A DNA stretch of 64,000 nt from Nitrospira sp. (GTDB lineage Bacteria; Nitrospirota; Nitrospiria; Nitrospirales; Nitrospiraceae), in the NCBI GenBank assembly GCA_005116745.1, contig SWDS01000006.1:731222-795221 (forward strand), written 5' to 3'. Position 1 is the stretch's first letter; the number at the start of each line of letters is the position of its first letter. The translations under genes and the position numbers were made by a program. Below the pieces are notes generated by a model. It made no database searches. It was given only the letters and a program-made list of their open reading frames with translations, and was not told the origin of the DNA. This document shows positions 17,960 to 26,662 of the stretch, piece after piece.

Positions 17960-18325
17960 TTAGTCGATTTTACGATCACCGGTAATTTTGGTTGCAGAGG
18001 TCACCGGTGGAGCAATGGTGATCTGAGGTCCTTGGACATTTGGAAGTCTGCCGGCACCCTGCCCTTCCGTGATACGCTCATTATCGGTTTTCATCAGTTT
18101 TTGTTCCGCGTTCTTGACCGAATCTGCGGATTTCAGTAGTGAGGAGGTTCCGTACGCATCCGATTGGCCTGGATCGTTTGCTGTTGGTTGGCCGGTCACG
18201 GGGCTGCCGGAGTTCTTCATCGGATAACCGTCATGTTTGGGGAGCAGCGCCGGATTGGCTGCTGCCATGGAAATTCCCAATAGGACTGCGGAGGCTGTTG
18301 CAACTGCAGCGGTCACGAGTTTCAT
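17960..18325 (-). CDS. Small secreted protein of unknown function
   Basis: The 121-residue product has a signal peptide (to about residue 24, ISMAAANPA) and a hydrophilic mature part rich in Gly, Pro, Asn, Thr and Ser with no recognised domain. The ATG at 18325 is preferred because GGGAG lies seven bases upstream; the ATG at 18331 is too close to it. It is monocistronic and ends at a strong terminator. I do not recognise a family. Confidence 0.6.
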   Translation of the reverse strand: MKLVTAAVATASAVLLGISMAAANPALLPKHDGYPMKNSGSPVTGQPTANDPGQSDAYGTSSLLKSADSVKNAEQKLMKTDNERITEGQGAGRLPNVQGPQITIAPPVTSATKITGDRKID

Positions 18326-18522
18326 ACCCATTCTCCCTTTGAGCTATGACAATGGATAAACATCAATCAGCGTATTCAGTTTGGATGACTCTATCTGAGG
18401 CGTGAATCATAACGATGGAGGGTCATTCTGTCAAACGGGTGAGATATGACGGACGGTGTCTCTCGAATCCCATCGTGTTGTGATGAACCGTGGGTGGTGA
18501 AAGTGAGAAAAGGACGGATGTA

Positions 18523-20349
18523 TTAGCTCGGTCGACGAGTGGGACGGCGTCCACGCCCACGGTGTCGAAAGGCTGGTCCTCGGCTGACACCAGGCAGACG
18601 GATGGTGACGGTCGTGCCCTCGCCGGTCGCGCTTCCGATCGCAATGGACCCACCGTGTTCTTCGATGATTTTCTTCACGCTGGGGAGACCGAGGCCAATA
18701 CCTGAGCTCTTCGTGGTGAAAAAGGGTTCGAAGACTTTGTCGACGATTTCAGCGGGAATCGGAACCCCATCGTTCTTAATGAGAATCTGAACTTCAAACC
18801 CCCGTCCGGCACGATGCTGTGAAACCTGGATATGGAGGTGGCCGCCGGGAGACATGGCCTCACACGCATTCCTGAAAATGCTCAAGAACGTCTGTTGGAG
18901 CTTGGCTTCATCGCCGCGCACCGGCGCAATGATAGTAGCGTAGTCTTTGGTGACCTGAATACGAGTCGCTTCCAGGTCGGTTCCGACCACCACGAGGGCG
19001 CTTTCGAGTACTTCCGGAATGCGGCAGAGATGGCGATTTAGTTCGAGCGGCTTGGCGAAGTCGAGAATCTCATTGAGGATCGCCTCAATCCGGATCAAGT
19101 CGCGCATGGCATTCTCAACCCGTGTCTGAGGGTCGAAGTCGAGGATCCCTTCACCGGTCACTTCTTCGAGTTGCGAGCGAATGGATGCGAGCGGCTCGCG
19201 AATTTCCGTCGCCAAGAATGCGCTGAATTCCCCGATCGCAGCCTGACGTTCTTGCTTTCGAATGATCGGCTCAGACGGGACGGCTGTGGGTGACCATGGG
19301 CCCGTGGTCCCGTCGAGGTCCGTCGTCGGAGCAGGAGCGGCAGCCTGCGGCGCCGGTGCCTGTAAGAGCTCCGCGAGTTTAAGAATAATGGGCTCCAGTG
19401 TGCGGGCATCGGTCGTCTGATATCGTTGTGGATCCTTCGATCCCAGCGTAAACGTCCCACCGACCTGGCCTTTGACGAAGAAGGGGATGACAAGTGACGA
19501 CTGAAACCGGTCCTTGAAGAGATGTTTGTGATCGAGAAAGCGACCTTGCGTAGACGCCAGATCATGATCCACGCGTGGTTTACGATGGCGGACGGCCCAT
19601 CCCGCCGCCGAACTGTCGAGCGTCAAGCGTTGACCGGGTTTTAAATCTTTCTTGGCGTCTTTGGGGTCGAGTTTCACATCGCCGGCAGATCCCAAGACCT
19701 CGACATTGCCCGCCAGCGGATCGTAGCAGCACGCCCAGGCCCGATCATAGGCCACATATTCATGCGCGTCGGCCAACACCGACTCGATCTTTTCTTGGAG
19801 TTCGGGTGAAAAGTGCTTGGCCATCGGTGGAAACAAGTCCGCTCCGGTTTGTTGAGGAGGACTCGGCTCCTGGGTGACGTAAGAACGACTCAACATCACG
19901 CTGGTGTTGAAGAGTCCTTCGCGGTCCAGTGTCTTGGTCATGCCGTCGCACATCTGCTCCAGCTGAGATTTGTCCTTTTTGGAGAACGCGGCGTTCTCCT
20001 TCCGTCCGATGACCAGGCACCCGTACACGGTATTGACATGGCGAAGCGGAATGATCAGCAGAGATTTCGCCCCGGGGGTGATCACCCGCAGGCGGATGGC
20101 ACGCCCACCGTCAGGGTCTTGGGTTGTCGGAGTCAAGGCGGCGGCACGTTGCGTCGAGAGCGTGCGGAGAATAGCTTGGACATCTCTCGGTGTGAATCCG
20201 CGCGACGCATGCTCAACAAGCGGGCCATTTTCTTGGTGGAAGATGGCCGCCATTGCGGCATCCGTGCCGATGTCGTTCAACGCGGCATTCAACGTCCGTT
20301 GAAGAAGCGTTTCCGGGGCCGGTTTGGTTTGAGCAGGTACAGTAGTCAT
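18523..20349 (-). CDS. GAF-domain histidine kinase with the phospho-acceptor His replaced by Thr
   Basis: The 608-residue soluble protein has two GAF-type sensor domains (about 15-145 and 185-330) and an Ala/Pro-rich linker. A HisKA-like dimerisation helix (370-435) and an intact HATPase domain (about 480-590) follow, with the N-box FRNACEAMSP, the F-box FEPFFTTKSS and the G2 box GIGLGLPSV. The H-box reads FLATEIREPLASI, where family members have AHEIRNPL: codon 381 is ACG (Thr). It therefore should not autophosphorylate in the normal way and may signal by binding another kinase. No response regulator is adjacent. Confidence 0.88.
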   Translation of the reverse strand: MTTVPAQTKPAPETLLQRTLNAALNDIGTDAAMAAIFHQENGPLVEHASRGFTPRDVQAILRTLSTQRAAALTPTTQDPDGGRAIRLRVITPGAKSLLIIPLRHVNTVYGCLVIGRKENAAFSKKDKSQLEQMCDGMTKTLDREGLFNTSVMLSRSYVTQEPSPPQQTGADLFPPMAKHFSPELQEKIESVLADAHEYVAYDRAWACCYDPLAGNVEVLGSAGDVKLDPKDAKKDLKPGQRLTLDSSAAGWAVRHRKPRVDHDLASTQGRFLDHKHLFKDRFQSSLVIPFFVKGQVGGTFTLGSKDPQRYQTTDARTLEPIILKLAELLQAPAPQAAAPAPTTDLDGTTGPWSPTAVPSEPIIRKQERQAAIGEFSAFLATEIREPLASIRSQLEEVTGEGILDFDPQTRVENAMRDLIRIEAILNEILDFAKPLELNRHLCRIPEVLESALVVVGTDLEATRIQVTKDYATIIAPVRGDEAKLQQTFLSIFRNACEAMSPGGHLHIQVSQHRAGRGFEVQILIKNDGVPIPAEIVDKVFEPFFTTKSSGIGLGLPSVKKIIEEHGGSIAIGSATGEGTTVTIRLPGVSRGPAFRHRGRGRRPTRRPS

Positions 20350-20430
20350 ACGTTCAACTTTGAACCGAGGTATTGTAGCGGGAACGTTTATGAATAGCTA
20401 CTCTCTCCATGAACGTGGGCAGACTGACGA

Positions 20431-20949
20431 TCAATCCCTCGGCATTTTGTCGGGGTCGAGTTCAACCAATCGCAACCGCCCATTGGCGATGTGGTCGGTT
20501 TTATAGATCCGCTCGCCAATCTGGATGGTTCCGATCAGAAGATTGCCGGTGATGACGAAGGTGAAGTCGCCTTGGACAGGAGGCTTGAAGGTCCCGCGAA
20601 TGACGGCGGTGTTGTTGATACGGGAGACCGAGGAGCTGACGTCCAGTTCAGGGTTGGTATTGTCGAAGAGCTCGATGGTGATTCTAGGAAGCGGTCTGGC
20701 TCCTGCATCCTTTAGAATCTGGAGGAGTGGGTCGTCGAGTGTGATCTCTCGTTCGCGAAGCATCCACGGCTTTCGTGGCATCGGTGGTTGGCCAGCGGAG
20801 GGAGACGTCAGGACGGAGTGCCACAAGCCTTTTGGTATCGGGGGCTCATCAGCCCACGCAAGCTGGCCAATACTAATCCCCACGACTACAGCGAGGAGAA
20901 CATAACTGAATCGGTAAATCACAGAATCGTCATTCCGAGCTAGCCTCAC
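20431..20949 (-). CDS. Secreted propeptide-like paralogue of the neighbouring metalloprotease
   Basis: The 172-residue protein has a signal peptide (to about residue 33) and a C-terminal domain of about 85 residues that parallels the prodomain of the metalloprotease at 21034-22587. Both contain an LFD start, a G-T-F/G-R-V strand and then GTI...GERIYK (here) or GTI...GQRLYK (there), followed by RLRLVELDPDKMPRD versus HRLVEIDEDAMRPD. It has no protease domain. A free-standing prodomain could act as a chaperone or inhibitor; this is an inference. It lies just downstream of the protease gene, on the same strand. Confidence 0.65.
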   Translation of the reverse strand: MRLARNDDSVIYRFSYVLLAVVVGISIGQLAWADEPPIPKGLWHSVLTSPSAGQPPMPRKPWMLREREITLDDPLLQILKDAGARPLPRITIELFDNTNPELDVSSSVSRINNTAVIRGTFKPPVQGDFTFVITGNLLIGTIQIGERIYKTDHIANGRLRLVELDPDKMPRD

Positions 20950-20994
20950 AAGCCGCTCATTCTATCAAACGTGAGATCTCGATGCGATCATGAC

Positions 20995-21021
20995 AGGGAG
21001 GACCGGAAGCCGGCCCTCCCT
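20995..21021. terminator. Hairpin downstream of the metalloprotease gene
   Basis: A 12-bp stem with one mismatch (20995-21006 with 21010-21021) and a three-base loop lies 13 bases after the metalloprotease stop. No T-run follows on the minus strand, so termination may be partial. Confidence 0.45.
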
Positions 21022-21033
21022 CTGTCGTAATAG

Positions 21034-22587
21034 TTAAGGGAGAGCTCTACGAGACTTTCCACGAGAATCGTTACCTGATTTATCGTCTGAGTCATCATCC
21101 GAGTCGCTATCCGAATCCTCATCCGAATCATCGCGCGACTTTGCCCGGAAATCTTTCACGTCGTCGGGAGTTGCGGCGGCGGAAGTTGCGGTTCCTGTGC
21201 GCCAGGCCGCAATGACGTTCCGGACCTCGTTCATGGAGCGGGCATTGTCCGCGGAGTTTGTCGGGTTGATCCTGTGATCGATCCCGGCTGGACGGCCGTT
21301 GATCAAGATCTTTGGGTTTGAGAAATACTTCACGCGCGGACAGGAGACATTGGGACAGGCGTAGGCCATTATCGTTCGGAATTTTCCGATGGGGTCCCGA
21401 TATCCATATGAGTAGGCAAAGACACCGGTGCCGCCGCTCGCGCGATCATGGGCATCCCCCATATTATGTCCCAGTTCATGCGTGAGGGTGTTATTCGCTA
21501 CGCAATCGCGATCTGTCACGCTGAATGCATAACTGGCAAAGCTGGCTCGTGGTCCATTGGCCATGACATAGGCGATGCCGCAATAAGGCCCGCCGTTGTC
21601 CACGATCATCGCGACCATGTCGGCCTTATATTGATTGCGCAATTGATGAACTTGATCCAGGAAACCATCGTTCGTTCTTTGTAAACGGGTCAGATCGGTG
21701 CTCATGTTGCCTGTTTCGGCATAGGCCACCTCGGCAGCGCGGACTAGCCGAAGTTGCATCGCAATCTGGCTGTTCCGGTAGGCTTGATTGGCCAAATCGA
21801 CGCCTAGTGTAATCAGCGCATTCATGGCAGCCTGGCCACCCTGCTTGGTTCGTGCCGTGGAGGTGTAGACGACTAACAGGTCGACGACAGTGTTCGTCGG
21901 CGCTGCTGCGGTGGTCACGGCGTCGGTCGCGGCAGCCGAACGGGCATCGGGCTGCTGGAGGTTGGGTTCTGGGGCGGGAGGTTCTTCCGGAGTGCCATCA
22001 TCGGGCACCACGAGTGGGTGGTGATCCGGCCGCATGGCATCTTCGTCAATTTCGACAAGACGATGGCGGTTGTGCTCAGCTGGCTCGATTTTGTAGAGAC
22101 GCTGACCCGAGGTAATCGTTCCGACCATCTTGGTGCCGCGTACCGCTAAGGTGACGTCGCTGTCCTGTTCACCTCGCACCCGCCCGCGCCACACCTTCGC
22201 CTTATTGCGATGTATTTCTGGTTCATCGAGCTCTAGCGTCCGTGTGCCGGCATCGAAGAGGTCCAGTGAGATATCCTGTTTCGAATCTTTTCGGGCGAGT
22301 TTCATGGCTTCCAATGCAGCGGGATTGAGCCCCAGAGAGCGGTGGCGACGTATCCATTGTTTGGACATCTCAGGTGAGGAAAATGCCTGGTCAATCGCCG
22401 GGGGGATACCGTTCGGGGTTTCAACAAAGAGCGGGACCGGCGAAGGCGTCGATGCGCAGATCCCGGCAGTGGGGAGGCCGAGTGCTGCAATGCTCAGGCA
22501 TAGTGCCATCGTGCGTGAACGAGCGAACGAGAGACGATCTGTTGTACGACCTCTTGGTGACTGTCGAATGGCCAAAGATGGCTCCAT
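21034..22587 (-). CDS. Secreted zinc metalloprotease, reprolysin-like (M12B-type)
   Basis: The 517-residue precursor has a signal peptide (about 20-45), a prodomain (50-200) and a metzincin catalytic domain (about 230-440). Its zinc site is HELGHNMGDAHD: three His ligands and the catalytic Glu in HExxHxxGxxH. It resembles M12B/reprolysin-like bacterial proteases that are exported and activated by prodomain removal. The C-terminus is an unusual 35-residue Asp/Ser-rich tail (repeated DSD) ending in a basic KSRRALP. The ATG at 22587 has AGAGGGAGGG upstream; an ATG at 22632 lies before that site. Confidence 0.9.
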   Translation of the reverse strand: MEPSLAIRQSPRGRTTDRLSFARSRTMALCLSIAALGLPTAGICASTPSPVPLFVETPNGIPPAIDQAFSSPEMSKQWIRRHRSLGLNPAALEAMKLARKDSKQDISLDLFDAGTRTLELDEPEIHRNKAKVWRGRVRGEQDSDVTLAVRGTKMVGTITSGQRLYKIEPAEHNRHRLVEIDEDAMRPDHHPLVVPDDGTPEEPPAPEPNLQQPDARSAAATDAVTTAAAPTNTVVDLLVVYTSTARTKQGGQAAMNALITLGVDLANQAYRNSQIAMQLRLVRAAEVAYAETGNMSTDLTRLQRTNDGFLDQVHQLRNQYKADMVAMIVDNGGPYCGIAYVMANGPRASFASYAFSVTDRDCVANNTLTHELGHNMGDAHDRASGGTGVFAYSYGYRDPIGKFRTIMAYACPNVSCPRVKYFSNPKILINGRPAGIDHRINPTNSADNARSMNEVRNVIAAWRTGTATSAAATPDDVKDFRAKSRDDSDEDSDSDSDDDSDDKSGNDSRGKSRRALP

Positions 22588-22875
22588 GTAGCCCTCCCTC
22601 TGTATAAATGAGTGATAGTGTACGGACAGCAAGAGGCATACCTCTCAATCGGGATAACAGCTCCTCCTGGTCAAGAGATCAGATCATCCACAGTATCAAG
22701 CGCTTTCAACGTAGACACGCAGGGTTCACAGATGAGTAGGAATGAAAATTGTGTGGCAGGGTGTAAACATGAAGGGTGTGACCTACGCAGAAAATCATAT
22801 GGTCATTGAATGCTTTCACCAGAGCGATCGACGGGAATCCTGTCATTTGCGTGTTTCTGGAGAATCGCGGATGGC

Positions 22876-23334
22876 TCAATCCGGATTGATAATTTTGGGA
22901 GGGCGTCGCGGTTCGTCAGGAACCTCTGCGAGAGGACGACGATCGACGGTCCATCTGTTGAGGATGGTGGTGACCAAGCTGATGATAAGCGCCCCACCGG
23001 CAGCAGGCCAGAACCCTGAGACGGTAAACCCCTTGACTAGGAACGCGGTCAAACCCAGCAACAAGGCGTTCAAGACCACGAGAAAGAGGCCGAGTGTAAA
23101 CACGATTAATGGCAACGCGAGCAGCAAGAGAATAGGGCGCAGGATCACATTCAAGACCGTCAGGATCAGCACGGCGGCAATGCCGGCCGTCAGACTGTCT
23201 GCTTCCAGGCCGGGGACGATCGAGATCGCCAAGAAGACCGCGATTCCTGTGATGAGAATACGCATGAGCGCATGGCGTACTCCTCCGTGGAACGGTGATT
23301 CTTGGACAGTTCTCGAAAAACGAATCGTTGGCAT
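22876..23334 (-). CDS. Phage_holin_4_2 (mycobacterial-type) four-helix membrane protein
   Basis: The 152-residue protein has four closely packed membrane helices with the family pattern (AVLILTVLNVILRPILLLLALPL, then FTLGLFLVVLNALLL). Members are called holin-like only by similarity; in free-living bacteria they are chromosomal inner-membrane proteins of unknown role, and there is no prophage here. A second start at 23265 (MRILITG) would remove a 23-residue leader and fits the family length better. The C-terminal tail is basic. The next gene upstream ends three bases before the longer start. Confidence 0.82.
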   Translation of the reverse strand: MPTIRFSRTVQESPFHGGVRHALMRILITGIAVFLAISIVPGLEADSLTAGIAAVLILTVLNVILRPILLLLALPLIVFTLGLFLVVLNALLLGLTAFLVKGFTVSGFWPAAGGALIISLVTTILNRWTVDRRPLAEVPDEPRRPPKIINPD

Positions 23335-23337
23335 CGA

Positions 23338-23682
23338 TTACCGAGGGGCTGGAGTGTTCCTGATTGGTGAATAATGCACGACAGTCGCCATAACCTTCTT
23401 GTTCTTCTCATCTTTCGACGCTTCAATAATGACACGGTCGCCTACAGCGGGTGGGTCGAGTGATTTCGGGTTGCTTTTGTTCTTATATTTCACCTGCTTG
23501 GTGAGCAGAACCGACACAATCGGCCCTTTGGTAGTTTTCACTTCAAGATGTTTCGCATCGATCAAGGTCACAATGCCGAGCACGTGCAGGAGTTCTGGGC
23601 CTTTGCCCAAAACCACAGGGGAGAGCCACAAGGACGTGAGCAGGAGCACGATGACGGTGATGAAGTTGAAATGTTTCGCCAT
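23338..23682 (-). CDS. Small exported protein, possibly a DUF5666-like beta-barrel
   Basis: The 114-residue product has an N-terminal signal segment (about residues 5-26). The mature domain alternates short strands (GIVTLIDAKHLEVKTTKG, VGDRVIIEASKDEKNKK), a pattern seen in small OB- or DUF5666-type periplasmic domains. I would not name a function. The start at 23682 (MAKHFN) is preferred to 23697, since it places the positive residue directly before the hydrophobic stretch. It is probably co-transcribed with the holin-family gene three bases downstream. Confidence 0.55.
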   Translation of the reverse strand: MAKHFNFITVIVLLLTSLWLSPVVLGKGPELLHVLGIVTLIDAKHLEVKTTKGPIVSVLLTKQVKYKNKSNPKSLDPPAVGDRVIIEASKDEKNKKVMATVVHYSPIRNTPAPR

Positions 23683-23817
23683 AACGAAGTCTATCAAGCG
23701 TATGGGTCGCGAGATGAGGCTCTGCGGCAGTTTAGGATTGCACCACCGTCTCTTCTCTCCATAACCACAGGAGACGTTATCTCACTATACAAATTCTTCA
23801 GCGTGAATACCACCGTA

Positions 23818-24630
23818 CTATTTGGTGAGGTGGTATTGCCGAACGTGAGAAAGGCGGGCAACGAGTAGGACGAAGATAGGGAGATGCATGAGCAAGCCAC
23901 ACAGGCCCATGAACGTTTCGCCGATCCAAAATGTCATGCTGAGATTGAAGGCCAAGACTCCATAATATAGCCCGACTCCTAGCAATAGCCGCTGAGTGAG
24001 TAGCTGGGGTGGCGAGGGAGGGGTGAGGCGTCGGTCCAGCGGGAAATAGATAGCTAGTGAAATGAGTCCCACCACCGCCCAGCCGATGTAGTTGGCCACG
24101 GGAACACCGAAATGCCAGCCCGGGTCGGGGTAATAGTAGATTTTGCCCAAGAACCAACGATCGCCGCGTAGGGCGACCGGATCAATCACTATATCGACAA
24201 AGGCGAAGAGGAACGTGGTGAGGGCATAGACACCCCAACTCGTTCGCATACTGAGATCGAAGTTCAGCTGCCGTAGCGGAAAACTGGCATCTGTTGGCGA
24301 TAATGGAAGTGGCAGCAGCAGCCCGAGCGCGACGCAGTAGGAAGCAAACAGCAGGAAGCTGAACGAGATGGAATCCATGAACGGCACGTCGAAAAAATAG
24401 AGTTCCTGACCGACCGTTGAGCCATTGTAGAAGTACCAGCCGAAGGGGATGCCGGTTCGCGTGGACGAGAATTCACAGACGAACGCCGTTGCCCAGCTGA
24501 TGAGCCAGAAGCGCCAGGTGCGTGGCCAGCCAATCAGTTTGATCGCGGAGAAAAGAAATGCGGCCAGAAAAAGAAAGACATAGGGGCGAAGGACAATCGT
24601 CTTAATAAAGAGGTCAAAGACTTCCATCAA
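23818..24630 (-). CDS. CruF-type carotenoid biosynthesis protein
   Basis: The 270-residue integral membrane protein has seven or so helices and matches the carotenoid biosynthesis (CruF, DUF422) family, which hydrates carotenoid ends (1',2'-hydratase) in several phyla. Typical segments are GTRTGIPFGWY-like (TRTGIPFGWYFY) near residue 55 and YYPDPGWHFGVPVANYIGW near residue 160. It lies 92 bases downstream of the prenyl synthase on the same strand, which fits a short isoprenoid-to-carotenoid transcript. Other carotenoid genes are not in the window. Confidence 0.85.
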   Translation of the reverse strand: MMEVFDLFIKTIVLRPYVFLFLAAFLFSAIKLIGWPRTWRFWLISWATAFVCEFSSTRTGIPFGWYFYNGSTVGQELYFFDVPFMDSISFSFLLFASYCVALGLLLPLPLSPTDASFPLRQLNFDLSMRTSWGVYALTTFLFAFVDIVIDPVALRGDRWFLGKIYYYPDPGWHFGVPVANYIGWAVVGLISLAIYFPLDRRLTPPSPPQLLTQRLLLGVGLYYGVLAFNLSMTFWIGETFMGLCGLLMHLPIFVLLVARLSHVRQYHLTK

Positions 24631-24722
24631 GTTTTAGGCTGTGAGTTCTTAATGGGGCAGCAATAGCGGTGCCGACAAGCGAACAGGCGTCATGATTTTG
24701 CAAGACCTGTCAGCAGGGAGCC

Positions 24723-25613
24723 TCAGTTCTTGCGGCTTGTGATATACCGCGCGATTTCGCGCAAAGGATCGGCGGAAGGACCGAACGATGACAGGCGATT
24801 GATGGCGCGGGTCACACAGTCGTCGGCCAGTTTTTTCGCCCCATCCACGCCGTAGAACGTCGGGTAGGTTTTTTTCCCGCGCTCAGCATCGGTGTTGGGA
24901 TTCTTCCCCAGCTCTTCCCTGGTGCCGGTCACATTCAGCACGTCATCGGCGATTTGAAAGGCCAACCCGATGTCTTCAGCATAGCCGGTCATGTCATCAA
25001 GCTGCCGGTCGCTTGCTCCAGCGGCAATGGCGCCCATGCGGACCGCAGCGCGCATGAGCATGCCGGTCTTGTGCTTATGAATGTTCTGAAGGGTTGGGAG
25101 ATCGATGTCCTTATTTTCAGCTTGGATATCGAACACCTGGCCACCCACCATGCCAATGTTGCCGGAGCCAAAAGACAATTCTTGAATGATGCGGACTTGC
25201 CGCACCGGATCGCAGCCCTTCATGAGATCTGGCCGGCTAACCAGGTCGAAGGCCATTGTGAGCAGGGCATCCCCGGAAAGGATGGCCATCGCCTCGCCAT
25301 AGACTTTGTGATTCGTTGGTTTTCCCCGGCGAAAGTCATCGTTATCCATAGAAGGCAGATCGTCGTGGATCAGGGAATAGGTATGAATGAGTTCCAGCGA
25401 GCAGGCGACCGCCATAAGGCCAGGCGGTGTCTGGTCTAATGCTTCTGCCGCGGCGATTGTGAGTATGGGCCGTACCCGCTTCCCGCCTGCCATCAGGCTA
25501 TAACGCATGCTCTCATGCAGCGTCGTTGGTGGCACCGCGGTCGGCGGGGCCACAAAGTCGAGAAAACGGTCAACCTCAATGCGTTTCTGTTCCAGATAAT
25601 CTGCAATGTTCAT
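24723..25613 (-). CDS. Polyprenyl (farnesyl/geranylgeranyl) diphosphate synthase, IspA-like
   Basis: The 296-residue cytosolic enzyme condenses isopentenyl diphosphate with allylic diphosphates. The first Asp-rich motif, DDLPSMDNDDFRRG, is complete and followed by KPTNHKVYGEA. The second motif reads DDVLNVTG, where many members have DDILD, so its fifth residue is Asn rather than Asp. The GGKRVRP motif near residue 45 binds IPP. The start at 25613 (MNIADYLEQKR) matches the family N-terminus; a longer start at 25664 would add an atypical leader. Product length cannot be set from sequence alone, but C15 or C20 fits the carotenoid context. Confidence 0.92.
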   Translation of the reverse strand: MNIADYLEQKRIEVDRFLDFVAPPTAVPPTTLHESMRYSLMAGGKRVRPILTIAAAEALDQTPPGLMAVACSLELIHTYSLIHDDLPSMDNDDFRRGKPTNHKVYGEAMAILSGDALLTMAFDLVSRPDLMKGCDPVRQVRIIQELSFGSGNIGMVGGQVFDIQAENKDIDLPTLQNIHKHKTGMLMRAAVRMGAIAAGASDRQLDDMTGYAEDIGLAFQIADDVLNVTGTREELGKNPNTDAERGKKTYPTFYGVDGAKKLADDCVTRAINRLSSFGPSADPLREIARYITSRKN

Positions 25614-25927
25614 GAAATTGTGCTCTCGTTGCGAAACTGGCCTCACTCGCGCGGAGAGTAACAAACGATTAAAGATGAGTCAAACGGGGTGGGAGAGGGA
25701 ACTCGTGGTCTCCTGTGCTAGCACACCGCGCATGCGGGGGAGAGGTGTTTATCCCGTCGCCAAGATCATTGCAATAGGCTCCGGGTCGAATAAGTTCTGT
25801 TTGGTGGGCGGTGCATGCACGTAGTTATGAGACAATGCGGGTTATGTAAAAGGAATCAGGGGTGGGTGATCGTCATGTGCCCGAGGGTGAATCTTGACGG
25901 TATCACTGGATCAGAGGAAAATGCGTC
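25614..25927. other. Intergenic stretch with no supported gene
   Basis: The 314 bases between the prenyl synthase start and the small reading frame at 25928 hold no reading frame with coding character. It probably contains the promoter of the minus-strand prenyl synthase; I could not identify clear -35/-10 boxes. Confidence 0.5.
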
Positions 25928-26068
25928 GTGTTTCACCATGTGTTGGTCCAACAGGAATGGGTGCCGTTATCGCTGATCGCAGTAGGGATGATTGTGGCGC
26001 ATGATTCCGACGAATTATTGGCGAGTCACGGATTAGTCGAAGATCCGGCTCTTGTATGGATGGGCTAA
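25928..26068 (+). CDS. Putative 46-residue small protein
   Basis: A GTG at 25928 with AGAGGA nine bases upstream opens a 46-codon frame. The product has a hydrophobic middle (EWVPLSLIAVGMIVAHDSDE) and an acidic C-terminus (LLASHGLVEDPALVWMG). The composition is protein-like and differs from the other frames, which are broken or arginine-rich. No family is recognised. Its reality depends on finding it conserved in relatives. Confidence 0.45.
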   Translation: MFHHVLVQQEWVPLSLIAVGMIVAHDSDELLASHGLVEDPALVWMG

Positions 26069-26203
26069 ACATTATTTGGGCGACGCGTTGCGTCACTCAA
26101 ACAGTTTCGCGGTAAGCGCTCGTAGTACGAACCGCGACGCGTGTCTCGAACCAGCGGCTGTACAACCTTTGGTTGCTCCACGCCGCCGTGAATGCTTTAC
26201 AAT

Positions 26204-26662
26204 ATGCCCGCTTTCCGCAACATTATCCGCGTCGATCATGAGGCAAGCCGAACCCATGCGTGGCGGGTCACGGTGCAGCGACACAACGATATCGTCGTGA
26301 AGACGTTCTCCGATGCAATGCATGGAGGGAAAGGCAAGGCATTGAAGGCGGCTAAGGCCTATCGAGGTGAACTGCTTCGGCGATACTCAGCCTACGTCCA
26401 TGCCATATGGGTCCGTACTCGTCTTCGTCGGAACAATACATCGGGTATTCCAGGCGTCGGCAGATACGAACAAGTGGACAATGCAACGACCGGGTCCGTT
26501 CGTGTCTTTTGGTTGGCCTCCTGGGTCGACGAACAAGGCGACAGTCGTAAGCGCAAGTTCATGGTGTCTCACTACGGAGAACGCCAGGCTAAGCGTCTTG
26601 CCGTCGCAGAACGTGAGCGTCAACTGAACCTCGTCTGTGCCACGAAGAGTGGCCGTCTATGA
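26204..26662 (+). CDS. AP2/ERF-like DNA-binding protein with two AP2-type units
   Basis: The 152-residue protein contains what look like two AP2-type units, each three short strands followed by an Ala/Lys-rich helix: HAWRVTVQRHNDIVVKTFSD with helix GKALKAAKAYRGEL (about 15-60), and GIPGVGRYEQ...WLASWVDEQGDSRKRKFMV with helix GERQAKRLAVAERERQL (about 78-145). NTSGIPGVGRY is the commonly seen entry to bacterial AP2 domains, which often occur in phages and with HNH endonucleases. No nuclease motif is present, so it probably binds DNA only. An alternative start is 26192. No integrase or phage gene is nearby. Confidence 0.65.
   Translation: MPAFRNIIRVDHEASRTHAWRVTVQRHNDIVVKTFSDAMHGGKGKALKAAKAYRGELLRRYSAYVHAIWVRTRLRRNNTSGIPGVGRYEQVDNATTGSVRVFWLASWVDEQGDSRKRKFMVSHYGERQAKRLAVAERERQLNLVCATKSGRL

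Noticed and set aside
19813-20397. A 194-residue plus-strand frame
   Set aside because: It mirrors the GAF kinase gene on the other strand and has no domain.
22876-23334. The holin-family gene as a sign of prophage
   Set aside because: There are no other phage genes near it, and this holin family is common on bacterial chromosomes.
22742-23374. A 210-residue plus-strand frame rich in Arg, Ser and Thr
   Set aside because: It is antisense to the holin-family gene, has an unlikely composition, and no family resemblance.
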